Position numbers and translations under genes: made by a program
In this document: one piece after another, positions 1-6,257 of the stretch
Layout of the letters: each line of letters opens with the position of its first letter
Position numbering within the stretch: position 1 is the stretch's first letter
The notes under the pieces: model-generated
Told to the model about the DNA's origin: nothing
Databases searched by the model: none
What the model saw: only the letters and a program-made list of their open reading frames with translations
Origin: UBA5972 sp964637875
GTDB taxonomy: Bacteria; Pseudomonadota; Alphaproteobacteria; Rhodobacterales; Rhodobacteraceae
Length of the DNA stretch: 11,697 nucleotides
Reading direction: 5' to 3'
NCBI GenBank assembly: GCA_964637875.1
Contig: CAZWXK010000063.1
Location: forward strand, 1 to 11,697

Positions 1-824
1 CGACCCCGATCGCGCAATACATCTATGGCCGCGGCTGCACCAACGGCAAGCGGGTACAGTGTTTCGGCGGCGCCAAGAACCACATGATCATCATGCCCGA
101 TGCCGACATGGACCAGGCCGTAGACGCGCTGATCGGCGCCGGCTATGGCGCGGCAGGCGAACGCTGCATGGCGATTTCCGTTGCCGTGCCGGTAGGCGAG
201 CAAACCGCCGACCGCCTGATCGAAAAGCTGATCCCGCGTGTCGAAAGCCTGAAGGTTGGCCCCTATACCGCGGGCGATGATGTGGATTACGGCCCGCTCG
301 TCACCCCGCAGGCGCGCGAGCGTGTGCTGGGCCTGATCAATTCGGGCGTGGAACAGGGTGCCAAGCTGGTCGTTGACGGGCGCGATTTCAAATTGCAGGG
401 CTATGAAGACGGCTTTTTCGTCGGCCCCTGCCTGTTTGACAACGTGACCCCCGACATGGACATCTACAAGACCGAAATCTTCGGCCCCGTCCTGTCGACC
501 GTGCGCGCCCAAAGCTATGAAGAGGCGCTGAAACTGGCCATGGATCACGAATACGGCAACGGCACCGCCATCTTTACCCGCGACGGCGATGCGGCGCGCG
601 ATTTCGCCACCCGCATCAATATCGGCATGGTGGGCATCAACGTGCCGATCCCGGTACCGCTGGCCTATCACACCTTTGGCGGCTGGAAGAAATCGGCCTT
701 TGGCGACCTGAACCAGCACGGGCCGGACAGCTTCCGTTTCTATACGCGGACCAAGACCGTGACCTCGCGCTGGCCCTCGGGCATCAAGGATGGCGCGGAT
801 TTCTCGATCCCGACGATGGAATAG
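1..824 (+). CDS. mmsA: Methylmalonate-semialdehyde dehydrogenase (CoA-acylating), C-terminal part; 5' end outside window
   Basis: This is the last step of valine degradation: NAD+- and CoA-dependent oxidative decarboxylation of methylmalonate semialdehyde to propionyl-CoA in the cytoplasm. The first complete codon is at position 3, and translation runs open from the window edge (TPIAQYIYG..., then KRVQCFGGAKNHMIIMPDAD), so the ATG at 84 is internal. About 273 residues are visible of the roughly 500 usual for this aldehyde dehydrogenase family. The catalytic cysteine lies in GERCMA (Cys codon 165-167), and the conserved Glu of the EIFGPVL motif is at 474-476. GGAKNH and the C-terminal TFGGWKKSAFGD segment fit the MmsA branch rather than generic aldehyde dehydrogenases. 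The downstream isobutyryl-CoA dehydrogenase, hydrolase and mmsB support the call. The missing upstream half prevents any statement about the promoter. Confidence 0.95.
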   Translation, partial: TPIAQYIYGRGCTNGKRVQCFGGAKNHMIIMPDADMDQAVDALIGAGYGAAGERCMAISVAVPVGEQTADRLIEKLIPRVESLKVGPYTAGDDVDYGPLVTPQARERVLGLINSGVEQGAKLVVDGRDFKLQGYEDGFFVGPCLFDNVTPDMDIYKTEIFGPVLSTVRAQSYEEALKLAMDHEYGNGTAIFTRDGDAARDFATRINIGMVGINVPIPVPLAYHTFGGWKKSAFGDLNQHGPDSFRFYTRTKTVTSRWPSGIKDGADFSIPTME

Positions 825-852
825 GCCGAGGAAAGCCGAACCCACAGAACTC

Positions 853-881
853 ATCCGGGGCGTGGAAGCGGCCCGGATTTT
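853..881 (+). terminator. Hairpin plus short T run after mmsA
   Basis: ATCCGGG (853-859) pairs perfectly with CCCGGAT (872-878), and TTTT follows at 878-881. Two further G-C pairs (860-861 with 868-869) can form across a 2-nt bulge. It begins 29 nt after the mmsA stop. The stem and T run fit a weak intrinsic terminator. The short T run and the same-strand genes that follow suggest at most partial termination, or mRNA 3'-end protection. The arms share the CCCGGAT core of the palindromes at 892-913 and 3475-3496. Confidence 0.5.
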
Positions 882-891
882 CATGTTTGCC

Positions 892-913
892 ACCGGATCG
901 CCTGCGATCCGGT
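892..913. repeat. 22-nt perfect palindrome, copy 1
   Basis: ACCGGATCGC (892-901), the loop CT, then GCGATCCGGT (904-913): a perfect 10-bp inverted repeat. Its inner 9-bp arms are identical to those of the palindrome at 3475-3496. It lies 67 nt after the mmsA stop and 81 nt before the ligase start codon. A second small hairpin, GGTT-CGC-AACC (911-921), shares bases 911-913, so the two cannot form together. It may be a REP-like intergenic element, an mRNA-stability structure or a protein-binding dyad. Confidence 0.75.
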
Positions 914-994
914 TCGCAACCACCCAGCATCGAAAACGCTTGAGCGACACTCTCGAAACTGCCAACCTTCCCCCATCGGGAAAGGGAGGCATTG

Positions 995-2125
995 ATGATA
1001 CCGCAGCCGGATTTCACCCTCGGGATCGAGGAAGAATATCTTGTCGTCGATCTGGAAAGTCGCGACCTGGCCGTGCCCCCCGATGCCTTGATGGAGGAAT
1101 GCCGGCGCGAGCTGGCCGAACAGGTCAGCCCCGAATTCCTGCAATGCCAGATCGAGGTCGGCACCAAGGTCTGCGCCGACATTCCGGCCGCCCGCGACGA
1201 CCTGAAACGCCTGCGGGGCTGCATCTCGCGCGCCTGTTCCAGATACGGCATGGCCCCGATCGCCGCATCCTGCCACCCCTTTGCCAAGTGGAACGAACAG
1301 CACCACACCAACAAGGACCGCTATAACAGCCTGCGGCGCGACCTTGCCGGGGTGGCGCGGCGCATGCTGATCTGCGGCCAGCATGTGCATGTGGGCATAG
1401 CCGACAATGAAACCCGCATCGACCTGATGGCACAGTTTCCCTATTTCCTGCCGCATCTGCTGGCGCTGTCGGCCTCGTCCCCCTACTGGAAGGGCGAGGA
1501 TACCGGGCTGGCCAGCTATCGCCTGACGGTATTCGACAACCTGCCCCGCACCGGGTTGCCGCCGCGCTTTGCCTCATGGGCCGAATATGAACGATCCGTG
1601 CAGGTCATCGTCGATACCGGCGCGATTGCGGATTCGTCGAAAATCTGGTGGGATCTGCGCCCCTCGGCCCGCTTTCCCACGCTGGAAAGCCGGATCTGCG
1701 ATGTCTCGCCCCGGCTGGAAGACACACTGACCATCGCCGCGACCACCCAATGCATCATGCGCATGCTGTGGCGGCTGCGCGTGAAAAACCAGCGCTGGCG
1801 CATCTATGACCCGTTTCTTGTTGCCGAAAACCGCTGGCGCGCCCAACGTTATGGCACCACCGAGGGGCTGATCGATTTTGGCGCCGGTGGGCTGAAGCCC
1901 TTTGATGCGCTGATCGGCGAGCTGGTCGATCTGATCGCCGAGGATGCCCAGGCGCTGGGCTGTGTGGCCGAGGTCCGGCGCTTGCCGGCCATGCTGGAAA
2001 TCGGCACCAGCGCCGAACGCCAGCGCGATGTCTTTGATGCGGAACTGATGCGCAGCAACGACCCCAGCGCCGCGTTGCGGGCGGTCGTGGATTCGCTGAT
2101 CGACGAGTTCAACGAAGGTCTGTGA
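995..2125 (+). CDS. YbdK/GCS2-type carboxylate-amine ligase (glutamate-cysteine ligase-like)
   Basis: A predicted ATP-dependent ligase of the glutamate-cysteine ligase type 2 superfamily (YbdK, COG2170), 376 residues, close to the family's usual size. Visible motifs are LGIEEEY near the N-terminus (residues 9-15, a metal/ATP-site acidic cluster), QIEVGT, CGQHVHVGI, SASSPYWKGEDTGLASYR and WWDLRPSARFPTLESRICD; together these are diagnostic of the family. ATG at 995 is preferred because GGGAGG (984-989) sits 5 nt upstream; the in-frame TTG at 992 would be only 2 nt from it. E. coli YbdK has weak gamma-glutamylcysteine ligase activity, and the true substrate of most members is unknown. The gene lies between mmsA and the next valine gene, with 170-nt and 121-nt gaps either side, so it may be a separate transcription unit. 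It has no evident role in valine breakdown. Confidence 0.9.
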   Translation: MIPQPDFTLGIEEEYLVVDLESRDLAVPPDALMEECRRELAEQVSPEFLQCQIEVGTKVCADIPAARDDLKRLRGCISRACSRYGMAPIAASCHPFAKWNEQHHTNKDRYNSLRRDLAGVARRMLICGQHVHVGIADNETRIDLMAQFPYFLPHLLALSASSPYWKGEDTGLASYRLTVFDNLPRTGLPPRFASWAEYERSVQVIVDTGAIADSSKIWWDLRPSARFPTLESRICDVSPRLEDTLTIAATTQCIMRMLWRLRVKNQRWRIYDPFLVAENRWRAQRYGTTEGLIDFGAGGLKPFDALIGELVDLIAEDAQALGCVAEVRRLPAMLEIGTSAERQRDVFDAELMRSNDPSAALRAVVDSLIDEFNEGL

Positions 2126-2143
2126 TTTCACGGCAGGGGCTGG

Positions 2144-2160
2144 ATATCGGGGCCCGATAT
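2144..2160. promoter_or_regulatory. Perfect 17-bp dyad (candidate operator or short terminator stem)
   Basis: ATATCGGG (2144-2151), central G, CCCGATAT (2153-2160): a perfect inverted repeat 18 nt after the ligase stop and just upstream of the candidate promoter of the isobutyryl-CoA dehydrogenase gene. No T run follows, which argues against an intrinsic terminator. The one-base centre fits a DNA-binding dyad better than an RNA hairpin. The binding protein is unknown. Confidence 0.45.
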
Positions 2161-2166
2161 TGGGGG

Positions 2167-2194
2167 TTGCAAAACTCTCGCAACAATTCAGAAT
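2167..2194 (+). promoter_or_regulatory. Candidate promoter/operator of the isobutyryl-CoA dehydrogenase operon
   Basis: TTGCAA (2167-2172) and CAGAAT (2189-2194) could serve as -35 and -10 boxes with a 16-nt spacer, in an unusually AT-rich patch. TTGCAA and TCGCAA (2178-2183) are 11 bp apart, and TTGC...GCAA also forms a 17-bp dyad (2167-2183). AATTC-A-GAATT (2185-2195) is a perfect dyad over the putative -10, and CAATT...AATTG (2207-2222) is a third. Tandem TTGCAA-like sites recall short-chain acyl-CoA regulators such as PccR of Rhodobacter, but the published spacing and half-sites do not match well. Confidence 0.35.
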
Positions 2195-2246
2195 TAAACA
2201 AGCGTTCAATTCCTGAAAATTGCCCATTCGCCCCGGAGAAACCCTC

Positions 2247-3392
2247 ATGGATTTTGCCCTGACAGAAGAACAGAACGCCATTTTCGACATGGCCTACGCC
2301 TTTGGGCAGGAACATATCGCGCCCCACGCCCGGCAGTGGGAGGCCGAGGGCACCATCCCGCGCGACTTGTGGCCGCGTGTCGGCGCGCTGGGCCTTGGCG
2401 GCATCTATGTATCCGAAGAATACGGCGGCTCGGGCCTGGGGCGGCTGGAATCGACCCTTGTGTTCGAGGCACTTGCCATGGCCTGCCCCTCGGTCGGCTC
2501 GTTCCTGTCGATCCACAACATGTGCGGCGGCATGATCGACAAGTTCGCAAGCAATGATTTCAAGGCTCGCTGGCTGCCCGGCATGTGCACGCTGGAAACG
2601 GTCGTCAGCTATTGCCTGACCGAACCGGGCAGCGGCTCGGACGCCGCCGCGCTGCGCACACGCGCCGAAAAGGTTGACGGGGGCTATGTGCTGAACGGCA
2701 CCAAGGCGTTCATCTCGGGCGGGGGATATTCGGACGCCTATGTCGTGATGTGCCGCACCGGCGGCGACGGGCCAAAGGGCATCTCGACGCTGATCGTGCC
2801 CGCTGACGCCAGGGGCATTTCCTTTGGCGCGAAAGAGGACAAGATGGGCTGGCGTTCGCAACCCACGGCGCAGGTGCAGTTCGACGACTGTTTCGTGCCC
2901 GCCGAAAACCTGCTGGGCATCGAGGGCGAGGGCTTCAGATATGCCATGAACGGGCTTGATGGCGGGCGGCTCAACATCTCGGCCGGCGCGCTGGGGGGCG
3001 CGCAGGCGGCGCTGAATGCGACGCTGGCCTATATGGCCGAGCGCAGGGCCTTCGGCAAGACGCTCGACCAGTTCCAGGCGCTGCAATTCCGCCTTGCCGA
3101 CATGGAGACCGGTTTGCAGGCGGCGCGCGTCTTTCTGCGCCAGGCGGCATGGAAGCTGGACCAGGGCGCGCCCGACGCCACCAAATTCTGCGCCATGGCC
3201 AAGCGGTTCGTGACCGACACCGCCTTCGAGGTGGCCAATGGCTGCCTGCAACTGCATGGCGGCTATGGCTATCTGGCCGACTACGGCATCGAAAAGATCG
3301 TGCGCGATCTGCGGGTGCATCAGATTCTTGAAGGCACCAACGAGATCATGCGCCTGATCACGGCGCGTGCCCTGCTGGCCGAGCGGGGCTAG
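2247..3392 (+). CDS. Isobutyryl-CoA dehydrogenase (ACAD8-like acyl-CoA dehydrogenase)
   Basis: An FAD-dependent acyl-CoA dehydrogenase that oxidises isobutyryl-CoA to methacrylyl-CoA in valine degradation, passing electrons to ETF. It has 381 residues, the normal length. The helical N-terminal domain is followed by YCLTEPGSGSDA (122-133, flavin/substrate region) and a C-terminal helical domain with LHGGYGYL and HQILEGTNEIMR; Glu362 in LEGTNE is at the usual catalytic-base position. SIHNMC (88-93) and VVMCRTGG..GPKGIS closely resemble vertebrate ACAD8, favouring isobutyryl-CoA over other branched acyl-CoAs. ATG at 2247 is chosen because GGAGAA (2235-2240) is 6 nt upstream and MDFALTEEQ is a typical family start; a longer in-frame TTG start at 2220 has no ribosome site. 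It is followed after 135 nt by the next pathway gene. Confidence 0.92.
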   Translation: MDFALTEEQNAIFDMAYAFGQEHIAPHARQWEAEGTIPRDLWPRVGALGLGGIYVSEEYGGSGLGRLESTLVFEALAMACPSVGSFLSIHNMCGGMIDKFASNDFKARWLPGMCTLETVVSYCLTEPGSGSDAAALRTRAEKVDGGYVLNGTKAFISGGGYSDAYVVMCRTGGDGPKGISTLIVPADARGISFGAKEDKMGWRSQPTAQVQFDDCFVPAENLLGIEGEGFRYAMNGLDGGRLNISAGALGGAQAALNATLAYMAERRAFGKTLDQFQALQFRLADMETGLQAARVFLRQAAWKLDQGAPDATKFCAMAKRFVTDTAFEVANGCLQLHGGYGYLADYGIEKIVRDLRVHQILEGTNEIMRLITARALLAERG

Positions 3393-3435
3393 CGGGATGG
3401 GCCTGCACGAACACAGGGATGCGCGCGCCCGTGGT

Positions 3436-3451
3436 GGGCGCAAATGCGCCC
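3436..3451. repeat. 7-bp inverted repeat after isobutyryl-CoA dehydrogenase
   Basis: GGGCGCA-AA-TGCGCCC is a perfect inverted repeat 43 nt after the stop codon. Its left arm can instead pair with GCGCCC at 3425-3430 (loop GTGGT), so two alternative hairpins compete. There is no T run. It is probably part of an intercistronic mRNA structure together with the palindrome at 3475-3496. Confidence 0.45.
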
Positions 3452-3474
3452 GCCTGGGGGGCGGGCGGGCGCAT

Positions 3475-3496
3475 CCCGGATCGCAAGCGATCCGGG
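3475..3496. repeat. 22-nt perfect palindrome, copy 2
   Basis: CCCGGATCGC (3475-3484), the loop AA, then GCGATCCGGG (3487-3496): a perfect 10-bp inverted repeat. Apart from the outermost base pair (C-G here, A-T there) and the 2-nt loop, it equals the palindrome at 892-913. It lies 82 nt after the dehydrogenase stop and 31 nt before the hydrolase start. Both copies are intergenic and both follow a valine-pathway gene. Confidence 0.8.
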
Positions 3497-3527
3497 GAAG
3501 GTCTTTCGACAGGACAGGGCTTTACCC

Positions 3528-4574
3528 ATGACCCAGGACATCATCATCCGCGCGCAGGGCCGCGCGGGCCGCATCACCCTCAACCGGCCCAGGGCACTGA
3601 ACGCGCTCGGCCATGACATGTGTCTGGAGATCGACGCTGCGCTGGTCGAGTGGCGCGACGACCCTGACGTGGCCCTTGTCATTATCGACGCCGCGGGCGA
3701 CCGCGCCTTTTGTGCGGGCGGCGACATTCAGGAAATGTATGATACCGGCACGCAAGGCGATTATGCCTATGGCCGGCGCTTCTGGGCCGATGAATACCGC
3801 ATGAATGCCCGCATCGCACGTTTCCCCAAACCCTATGTCGCGCTGATGCAGGGCTTTACCATGGGCGGCGGCGTGGGCGTGGGCTGTCACGGCAGCCACC
3901 GGATTGTGGGCGACAGCTCGCAGATCGCCATGCCGGAATGCGGTATCGGGCTGGTGCCCGATGTGGGGGGCTCGCTGCTGCTGGCCCGCGCGCCTGGGCA
4001 TCTGGGCGAATATCTGGCACTCACGGCCGCGCGCATGAATGCAGATGACGCGATTCATACCGGTTTTGCAGACGTTTACGTGCCTGAATCAATGTGGCCC
4101 GATCTGGTGGCAGAACTGTCGGAAACCGGCGACCCAAGTGTGATCACAAAATACGCAGCCCCGCCGCCAAAGGGCACGCTGCGCGGCGCGCAGGACGAAA
4201 TCGACCGCCTGTTCGCGGCCCCGACGCTGGCCGGGATCTGGGCCGCCGTCAGCTCCGCCGACAGCGCGCTTGCCCGGAAGGCGGCCAGGGCAATTTCGCG
4301 CAATTCCCCCCTTTCCATGGCGGTGACGCTGCAAATGCTGCACAATCTGCGCGACCGCAATGCGGATATTGCCGAGGCGCTGACACAGGAATATCGTTTT
4401 ACCGCGCGTTCGATGGAACATGGCGATTTTCTGGAGGGGATCCGCGCCGCGATCATCGACAAGGACCGCAACCCGCAGTGGCGCCACGACGCGCCCGATG
4501 CGGTCGACCCGAATGATGCCGCCGCCCTTCTGGCCCCGCTTGGCGACATGGAACTGGATTTGCAAGGAGACTGA
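3528..4574 (+). CDS. 3-Hydroxyisobutyryl-CoA hydrolase (enoyl-CoA hydratase/isomerase superfamily)
   Basis: Releases free 3-hydroxyisobutyrate from its CoA ester in valine degradation, handing the product to MmsB. It has 348 residues, matching the hydrolase branch (about 350-385) and not simple enoyl-CoA hydratases (about 260). Crotonase-fold motifs are ITLNRPRALNAL (16-27), AFCAGGD (60-66), TMGGGVG (111-117, oxyanion hole) and MPECGIGLVPDVGG (135-148). Glu137 and Asp145 occupy the catalytic positions of human HIBCH, and KPYVAL..GFTMGGGVG is very HIBCH-like. An in-frame ATG at 3444 would add 28 residues translated through the 3475-3496 palindrome; ATG 3528 gives the family-typical start MTQDIIIRAQ. 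The ribosome site (AGGACAGGG, 3511-3519) is modest. The stop is 2 nt before mmsB. Automatic pipelines may label it enoyl-CoA hydratase. Confidence 0.9.
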   Translation: MTQDIIIRAQGRAGRITLNRPRALNALGHDMCLEIDAALVEWRDDPDVALVIIDAAGDRAFCAGGDIQEMYDTGTQGDYAYGRRFWADEYRMNARIARFPKPYVALMQGFTMGGGVGVGCHGSHRIVGDSSQIAMPECGIGLVPDVGGSLLLARAPGHLGEYLALTAARMNADDAIHTGFADVYVPESMWPDLVAELSETGDPSVITKYAAPPPKGTLRGAQDEIDRLFAAPTLAGIWAAVSSADSALARKAARAISRNSPLSMAVTLQMLHNLRDRNADIAEALTQEYRFTARSMEHGDFLEGIRAAIIDKDRNPQWRHDAPDAVDPNDAAALLAPLGDMELDLQGD

Positions 4575-4576
4575 AC

Positions 4577-5449
4577 ATGAAGATCGGATTCATCGGACTG
4601 GGCAATATGGGCGCCCCCATGGCGGCAAATCTAGTCAAGGCGGGGCATGAGGTCACGGGTTTCGACCTTGCCGCCCCCTGCCCCGAAGGCGTGCGCAAGG
4701 CCGACAGCGCCGCCGCCGCGGCAAAGGGGCAGGAGGTCGTGATCACGATGCTGCCCAATGGCGACATCCTGCGCGCGGTCGCCGCCGAGATCATCCCCGC
4801 GATGGACAGGGGCGCGCTGTTTCTGGATTGCTCGACCGTCGATGTGGACAGCGCCCGCGCGGTTGCCCGCGATGCCGAGGCCGCGGGTCTGCTGGCGGCC
4901 GACGCGCCGGTTTCGGGCGGCATTGGCGGCGCACAGGCCGGCACGCTGACCTTCATGGCCGGCGGCAGCGACGCCGCCTTTGAAAAGGCAAGCCCGCTCT
5001 TTGACATCATGGGGCAAAAGGCGGTGCATTGCGGGCCTTCGGGCAACGGGCAGGCCGCCAAGATCTGCAACAACATGATCCTGGGCGCGACCATGCTGGT
5101 GACATGCGAGGCCTTTGCCCTGGCCGACAAGCTGGGCCTTGACCGGCAAAAGATGTTCGACGTGGTCAGCACCTCGTCGGGCTACAGCTGGACGATGAAC
5201 GCCTATACCCCCGCCCCTGGCGTCGGCGCGACCAGCCCTGCCGACAACGACTACAAGCCCGGCTTTGCCGCCGAGTTGATGCTCAAGGATCTGCGTCTGT
5301 CCCAGCAGGCGGCCGAGGCGGCCGATGCGCAAACCCCGATCGGCAGCCGCGCGACCGAGCTTTACCGCCAGTTCGTCGAAAGCGAAGGCGGCAAGGGGAT
5401 GGATTTCTCGGCCGTGCTGCCCTGGCTTGCGGGCAAGTCGCGCGGATGA
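4577..5449 (+). CDS. mmsB: 3-Hydroxyisobutyrate dehydrogenase
   Basis: Oxidises 3-hydroxyisobutyrate to methylmalonate semialdehyde, the MmsA substrate; 290 residues, the usual length for this beta-hydroxyacid dehydrogenase family. FIGLGNMGAPMAANL (5-19) matches the family signature at the Rossmann nucleotide site, and Asp30 at the end of the second beta strand suggests NAD+ preference. DAPVSGGIGGAQAGTL (109-124) is the substrate-binding motif. Lys162 in GNGQAAKICNNM is the expected catalytic lysine, and Lys237 lies in ELMLKDL. A strong ribosome site, AAGGAGA (4564-4570), is 6 nt from the ATG and inside the end of the hydrolase gene, implying translational coupling. Its stop codon overlaps the start of the Crp/Fnr gene. 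Confidence 0.95.
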   Translation: MKIGFIGLGNMGAPMAANLVKAGHEVTGFDLAAPCPEGVRKADSAAAAAKGQEVVITMLPNGDILRAVAAEIIPAMDRGALFLDCSTVDVDSARAVARDAEAAGLLAADAPVSGGIGGAQAGTLTFMAGGSDAAFEKASPLFDIMGQKAVHCGPSGNGQAAKICNNMILGATMLVTCEAFALADKLGLDRQKMFDVVSTSSGYSWTMNAYTPAPGVGATSPADNDYKPGFAAELMLKDLRLSQQAAEAADAQTPIGSRATELYRQFVESEGGKGMDFSAVLPWLAGKSRG

Positions 5450-6105
5450 CATCCGACTGGATCGACCGCTCGGCGCTGGCCGACATGCTGGACGAAAGCG
5501 GCCGCGCCCTGCTGGCCCCGGTAAGGGCGGCCCATATGCCCCGCGATACGATCCTGTTTCGGCCAGGCGATGCGGTGCGCGGCTTTGCCATCGTGTTGTC
5601 GGGGCGCGTGGGGGTCTATCTGATCGGCCCCGGCGGGCGCGACATCCTGCTCTATGACATCACCCCCGGCCAGACCTGCGTGCAATCGACCCTGGGCATC
5701 CTCGGCCGCGAGGATTACTCGGCCGAGGCCCATTGCGAAACCGATTGCGAACTGGCCCTGATCCCGCGCGACCTGTTCCAGCGCCTGCTGGCGCGGTCCG
5801 GCCCGTTTCGCGATTTCGTCTTTGGCGCCTTTGCGCGACGCCTTCAGGAAATGATGCAACTGCTTGAACAGGTGGCCTTTGTCCGGGTCGAACTGCGCCT
5901 TGCCGCCGCCCTGCTGACGCGCGCGGGCAAGGGCAGCGCCATCCGCGCCACCCATCAGGAACTGGCCACCCAGATCGGAACCGCGCGCGAGGTTGTGTCG
6001 CGCCGTCTCGACGCGCTGGCCCGGCGGGGAATGCTGCGCCTCGATCGTGGCTGCATCACCATCACCGACAGGGCGGCGCTGGCCGCCCTTGCCGCAAACG
6101 GCTGA
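5446..6105 (+). CDS. Crp/Fnr-family transcriptional regulator
   Basis: A 219-residue protein with a cNMP-binding-type beta-barrel sensor (about 25-115), a long dimerisation helix (about 118-145) and a C-terminal winged helix (about 150-210). The recognition helix TAREVVSRRL (179-188) has Glu182, Ser185 and Arg186, the E..SR pattern that reads TTGAT-type half-sites in FNR, FixK and DNR; CRP lacks this serine. The N-terminal cysteines of FNR that bind an Fe-S cluster are absent (Cys only at 78, 97 and 101), and so is the CRP Arg-Ser pair that contacts cAMP, so the signal is unknown. ATG overlaps the mmsB stop (ATGA, 5446-5449) with no separate ribosome site, implying co-translation with the valine genes. 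Local regulation of valine degradation is a guess from context. Confidence 0.88.
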   Translation: MTSDWIDRSALADMLDESGRALLAPVRAAHMPRDTILFRPGDAVRGFAIVLSGRVGVYLIGPGGRDILLYDITPGQTCVQSTLGILGREDYSAEAHCETDCELALIPRDLFQRLLARSGPFRDFVFGAFARRLQEMMQLLEQVAFVRVELRLAAALLTRAGKGSAIRATHQELATQIGTAREVVSRRLDALARRGMLRLDRGCITITDRAALAALAANG

Positions 6106-6114
6106 TCGGGGCGA

Positions 6115-6153
6115 GTGTTGCGGGGCGTGTTGCAGCGGGCGCGCCCTGCCCGC
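6115..6153 (+). other. Structured gap between the regulator gene and hisF
   Basis: The 152-nt gap 6106-6257 has no credible gene. It holds two copies of GTGTTGC 12 nt apart (6115-6121 and 6127-6133) and a GC hairpin, GCGGGC (6135-6140) with GCCCGC (6148-6153), which could slow transcription at the end of the valine/regulator unit. There is no T run, and I could not identify a clear hisF promoter. Confidence 0.3.
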
Positions 6154-6257
6154 CCGGCGATGGCGGCCTCGGCCGATCCGCCCACGGGACAGCCTCCGAT
6201 CAGCCGTGCGCCATCCCCGTTCTTGCCTTTCTTCACCGGATGGTCCAAACACCCCCC

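Noticed and set aside
992..1006. TTGAT sequence before the ligase start as half of an FNR-type box
   Set aside because: No ATCAA half-site follows at the required 4-nt spacing, and it overlaps the start codon region.
2167..2183. Firm assignment of the TTGC...GCAA dyad to FNR, CRP or PccR
   Set aside because: Half-site sequences and spacing match none of the published consensus sites well enough; kept only as an uncharacterised candidate operator.
2109..3443. Long open frame on the - strand (444 codons) opposite isobutyryl-CoA dehydrogenase
   Set aside because: Exact antisense shadow of a well-supported gene; low-complexity His/Gln/Arg/Ala-rich translation typical of the reverse strand of high-GC coding DNA.
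3444..3527. 28-residue N-terminal extension of the hydrolase from an in-frame ATG
   Set aside because: It would be translated straight through the 22-nt palindrome, lacks a ribosome site, and family members begin at the 3528-equivalent position.
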